Position numbers and translations under genes: made by a program. Of a DNA stretch of 64,000 nt, positions 60,036 through 64,000 are shown piece after piece. Source of the DNA: Paraniabella defluvii (GTDB lineage: Bacteria > Bacteroidota > Bacteroidia > Chitinophagales > Chitinophagaceae); assembly GCA_019316985.1 (NCBI GenBank), contig CP079215.1:3596001-3660000 (forward strand). The letters run 5' to 3'. Position 1 is the stretch's first letter, and each line of letters starts with the position of its first letter. Below the pieces are notes generated by a model. It worked only from the letters and a program-made list of their open reading frames with translations, was not told the origin of the DNA and searched no databases.

Positions 60036-61513
60036 ATGAATACGATGCATAAATATTTATTAATCGTTCTGTTGCTGGCAAGCACTACGGCTTGTAATAA
60101 ATGGCTCGACCTCCAGCCGCAGGATGGTATTACCAAGGCCGAGTTCTGGAAAACTAAGGAAGATGTGAAGGCCGCGCTTTATGGCATCTATTCTTCGCTT
60201 AATGACGGCGGGGTAGAGGAGCGTTTGTTTCTGTGGGGTGAGTTGAGGGGCGATATGGTGGTGCCCACTACCAATGCCACTGATGATGACCGGTTGGTTA
60301 AAAACATGAACATACTAAGTACCAACGACCTTTCTAACTGGGCTCCTGTGTACAAAGCTATTAACAATTGTAACCTGCTGATCGACTTTGCAGGCGATGC
60401 AAAAGCTTCAGACCCTACATTTACCAATGAGCTCTATAACACATACATAGGTGAAGCGTTAACGGTGAGAAGCTTGCTGTATTTTTACCTGGTAAGAACT
60501 TTCCGGGATATTCCTTTAAAATTAAAAGGAGCTTATAAAGATACCGACATCCAGTCCACCCCTCAGTCTACCCCGAACAGGTAATACAGCAGATCATTTC
60601 CGACCTTATCAAAGCCCAGGAATTTGTTCCCGATTATCATGAAGCGCCGGCTTCAGGAGCAGGTGGCGCTGTTTCGCTTGAAACCGCTGTTAATAAGGGC
60701 AGAATTACAAAGCCCGCGGTTACTGCCCTTTTAGCCGATGTATATTTGTGGAATGAAGAGTATGCAAAAGCAGCGGCTGAAGCCGATAAGATCTTAGGCA
60801 CGGCACGCTACAGGCTGTTGGGACAAGCAGGCTTATCGATATACGAGGGAAGCACCCGTGAAACTATTTTTGAAATAAGTCAAAAGATCTATTCCAAGCG
60901 TTATGTATGCGCTGGTATTAGATGCAAGAAAGCAGTTTGCTGCTGATAATGTATATATCAATTCCAATATCTTTATGCCTAACCTGGAAGGTGACGTGAA
61001 TTTGCGGGATAGCAGGAGCGAGGGGACTCAGTATATTGTTGGCGGCGCTATCAGCAAGTATGGCATCGAAAACCCCACTTACTATAATTTCCAGGTGTAC
61101 CGTATTTCAGATGTAATGCTGATAAAGGCCGAAGCTGTTAATGAGCTGGGACGCGGGGCTGAAGCGCTTGAAATACTAAATACACTGAGGAAGAGCGCGG
61201 CGCTTTGGCCGCAACGGCGCGCGAAGTAAATGAAACAGACCTGGAAGGTATAGCCAGCTATATAATAGACGAGCGCGCCCGCGAGCTGGCATTTGAAGGA
61301 AAGCGCTGGTTCGACCTGCTGCGGCTGGCTAAAAGAAATAGTTATTCCAACCTGAATGTATTAGTAGAACTGGTATCGAAAAATGCCGATGATGCACTAA
61401 AGCAATCCGCCATTAATAAAATAGGCGATATCAACAGCCATTACTTGCCTATTTCGGAAAACGAGCTTTTCAGGGATCCTGCATTAAAACAAAATCCATT
61501 TTATTTAAAATAG
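60036..61513 (+). CDS. SusD/RagB-family lipoprotein of the FAS1 locus (frameshifted)
   Basis: This SusD-type lid protein, about 490 residues, partners the preceding SusC. The signal is LLIVLLLASTTACNKWLDLQ with the lipobox Cys. Typical parts are EFWKTKEDVKAALYGIYSSL, YIGEALTVRSLLYFYLVRTF, the C-terminal RISDVMLIKAEAVNELGRGA, and YIIDERARELAFEGKRWFDL, with the usual YLPISENELFRDPALKQNP end. Breaks lie near 60580, 60895 and 61195. The start may be 60036 or 60045. The next FAS1 gene begins 6 nt after the stop. Confidence 0.91.
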
Positions 61514-61519
61514 TTGATT

Positions 61520-63327
61520 ATGAAAAGACATATTCATTTCAACCGGCTTATATTATTGATGGCACTGGCATATTGCTGCCTGCTAAGTTGCAATAAAACC
61601 GTTTACCGCGAATCTACAACCGATGAGGTAAATATTGCCGGCTATTTCGATAAACATACCGAAACATATTCTTTGTTTGTGAATATGCTGACGCGTGCAA
61701 AGGCATACGGCTTTTTGAGCGCATATGGTACCTACACGGTTTTTGCGCCGACTAATGATGCCGTAAACAGCTGGATAAAAGATAACGGGAAAAATTCCTG
61801 ACTGATTTTCAGGATGATGAGCTTTCTTCATTTGTGCGGTATCATATTATAAGAGACACGGTAGCTTCTTTGCGGTTTACCGATGGTAAAATAAAAACCC
61901 CAACGCTTTTTGGCGAATTCCTGTACACGGACGTTCGCAATGGTATTGTGCGTGTGAATAAATCGGCGCTGATTTCCCAAATGAACATACAGTGCGGCAA
62001 CGGTATTGTGCATACGATTAACAAAGTGCTGGTACCACCTGCCAAAAGCCTGGCCGAGACAATCGAAAGTAACCCGCGCTATTCAATTTTTACACAGGCA
62101 CTGAAAGCAACCGGTTTTTACGATACGCTATATTTTCAAAGAGGGCAGACGGTTTCAACCGAAAAGCGCTTTCAAACTGCTATTATAGAATCTGATTCGG
62201 TATTTAATGCAGAAGGCATCGCTGATTTTAATGCTTTGAAAGCAAGATATTCTCATACGGGCAACCCTAGGAATCCAAGCGACAGTCTTTGGCTGTATGT
62301 GGCCTATCATCTTAGCAACGGCGGAAATTATCTCGAAGATGTGGTAGGCTTGTCGACTTTGTATACCCTGGCGCCTAAGGAGATTATCAATGCCAAGTTG
62401 GTTGGAACACGGGTGCTTTTAAATGATGCTGTATTTAACGGGGTGTACGAACCGGGGCCGAGCTGAACCCCAACCAGAGCGATGTAACGGCCAGCAATGG
62501 TGTGTTGCACGAAAGCTTACATACATTTGCCATTAAAGTAAGGGCACAGGTACCGGTCTATTTTGATGTGGCCACTTCGCCTGAACTGTTAACCGCCCTG
62601 GGTGCTTCCTATCGCAATGCCAATAAGCCATTAGTAGAAAACGGTGCGTCTATTGCCAGTTCTATCTCGTTTGAGAACTATACGGTTATCACCATCGGTA
62701 CTAATGCATATAATTATACAACCTCTCTGGGGCTTACAAGGCCTTATGCCAATGGCGATTGGCTGAACCTTTCTGTTTGTACCAACAATGCCAACCGCGT
62801 CAAATATTTTGACCTCAAAACGCCTTACCTGGTAAAAGGACGGTACAAGGTTTGGATTTGTTATGCACAAAACGCTAATGCGCCCAATTTCCAGGTAGTG
62901 TTTAATCCTGGCAGGGAAAACGAACAGATACTGCCTAATATCGTATTTTTTAACCAGAACCTGACAGCATCCGGCGTAGCCAGCAATGCTGCCGGTATGG
63001 GATCGGCCAATGCCGATAACCTCATGCTGGCGCAGGGTATAAACGTTATATGGCTACTGCCGGCGATTACAACCCCAGCGGCGTAGTAGGGGGATCAAAC
63101 CTTTAACAGGCAACGATGCGGTTGCCAATGTAGGCAGGCTGGCCGGTATTATTGATGTAGAAACAACCGACCGGCACATCATCCGGTTAAAAACGGTATC
63201 GGGTACAGCCTGTGCCTCTAATGCAGTATGGCTGGATATGATACAGTTTATCCCGGCAGACGATATAGAGCAGATATACCCACGCTTTCATCCGGTAGCC
63301 GGCGCGCTATTTTACAGGCCCCAATAA
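61520..63327 (+). CDS. Fasciclin (FAS1) domain lipoprotein, second of the locus (frameshifted)
   Basis: This lipoprotein has about 600 residues; its lipobox is CCLLSCNKTVY. One or two FAS1 domains occupy the first 300 residues (FVNMLTRAKAYGFLSAYGTY, TVFAPTNDAVNSWIKDNG, FVRYHIIRDTVASLRF, GIVHTINKVLVPP, and RYSIFTQALKATGFYDTLYF for the second). The C-terminal 280 residues are a different beta-rich domain (DVATSPELLTALGASYRN, YLVKGRYKVWICYAQNANA, RHIIRLKTVSGTACASNAVW), which looks like a carbohydrate-binding jelly roll, though I cannot name a family. Breaks lie near 61797, 62455, 63045 and 63090. The stop at 63327 follows from the intact last strand. Confidence 0.78.
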
Positions 63328-63429
63328 TTTAATAGGCAATAATGAAACGCCCATACAAAATATTTTAAACAGGGATCTATAGAAAGGCGTTCCATTCAAA
63401 AAATCGCAGCGAAGCTGCAAACAAAAAAT

Positions 63430-64000
63430 ATGCGAATGAATATTTTGTCAAGAACTCACCTGGCGGCTGTTATACTACTATGTATCGGCTATTGCTCCTG
63501 TTCGCAAAAATGGGATGATCATATAGGCCTTACTGGCCCGGAATTACAGCGAACATTATATGATGTGATAGGGACGAACTCCGATTATTCGGCATTTTTA
63601 GACCTGTTGAATAAATCGGGTTATGCTGATGAACTGAAATCTTCTAAAAACTTTACGGTAATTGTGCCCACTAACCAGGCAATAGACCAGGTGAAAATCA
63701 GCTATGACTTTAACGATACTTCGGTAATCAGAAGCTTTGTTGGTTATCATATCATAAATTCGGTGTATAATGTAAACGAGTCAACTGATACCCTGCGCGT
63801 ACGTAATTTGCGCAACAAATATGTAGAGTTTACGCAGGGTACTTTCGATGGGGTGCAGGCGCAGCAAAAAACCTGGTAGCCGCCAATGGCCTGTACCATG
63901 TGGTAGCTACGCCGTTAAAGCCCCTGCTGAATGTATACAATCTTACTGCCCTGAATTTTGCCGGAACGGCCCAGATTTCAAGCGTCGCCCTGTTCGATAC
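63430..64000 (+). CDS. Fasciclin (FAS1) domain lipoprotein, third of the locus, cut by window end
   Basis: This lipoprotein begins with the signal LAAVILLCIGYCSCSQKWDD. A FAS1 domain is visible (DYSAFLDLLNKSGYADELKS, SKNFTVIVPTNQAIDQVKIS, FVGYHIINSVYNVN, NGLYHVVATPLKPLLNVYNL). One break near 63870 joins GVQAQQKT to LVAANGLYHVV. The frame is open at the right edge, so the full length is unknown. It stands 102 nt after the second FAS1 gene and on the same strand. Confidence 0.8.

Overview
The window is a stretch of a Bacteroidota chromosome, most likely Chitinophagaceae. The evidence is two SusC/SusD pairs, fasciclin (FAS1) lipoproteins, DUF5000/DUF4998-type lipoproteins, a PycTM-domain protein, mid-range GC, and promoters of the TTTG-N19-TAnnTTTG type. 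I see no rRNA, tRNA, CRISPR array, insertion sequence or phage gene.

The window is unusual in sequence quality. Almost every gene longer than about 600 bp is cut by one to several single-base frame changes, of the order of 80 in total. The protein remains normal on both sides of each break, and several breaks sit in homopolymer runs. I read this as uncorrected indels in the assembly rather than real gene decay. I therefore annotate each broken gene as one CDS and name its pieces.

Layout. (1) 1-4000: the 3' part of a hybrid histidine kinase, then a leftward pair of flavin oxidoreductases (LLM class and FMO-like). (2) 4.4-8.9 kb: a YddG-type exporter and a SWIM/SNF2 helicase. (3) 9-15.1 kb: an SGNH esterase, a GH78 alpha-L-rhamnosidase and a Tat-exported phospholipase C. 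(4) 15.3-16.9 kb: an alkylation-repair pair (ogt, alkA) and a VOC-family protein on the other strand. (5) 17.2-27.1 kb: a tight five-gene run. It holds an HD domain fused to a PycTM membrane domain, polyphosphate kinase 1, an SdiA-regulated-like lipoprotein, a phosphoesterase joined to an outer-membrane barrel, and a GAF protein. (6) 27.1-32.5 kb: a PAP2 phosphatase, a GH39 glycosidase, a PAS histidine kinase and CsbD. (7) 32.7-44.4 kb: a polysaccharide utilisation locus for a fucosylated glycan (AraC regulator, SusC, SusD, two surface-lipoprotein candidates, two GH29 fucosidases). (8) 44.4-53.9 kb: a leftward heavy-metal efflux operon (small Cys/His-rich protein, CzcA fused to TolC, CzcB, Zn/Cd-type P-ATPase) flanked by two NUDIX hydrolases. 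(9) 54.4-64 kb: a second SusC/SusD locus whose accessory genes are all FAS1 lipoproteins, with no glycosidase in view, running off the right edge.

The strongest candidates for something little described are the HD-PycTM/PPK1 operon (5), the possible kinase-like middle domain of the phosphoesterase-barrel protein in it, and the FAS1-SusC-SusD-FAS1-FAS1 locus (9).
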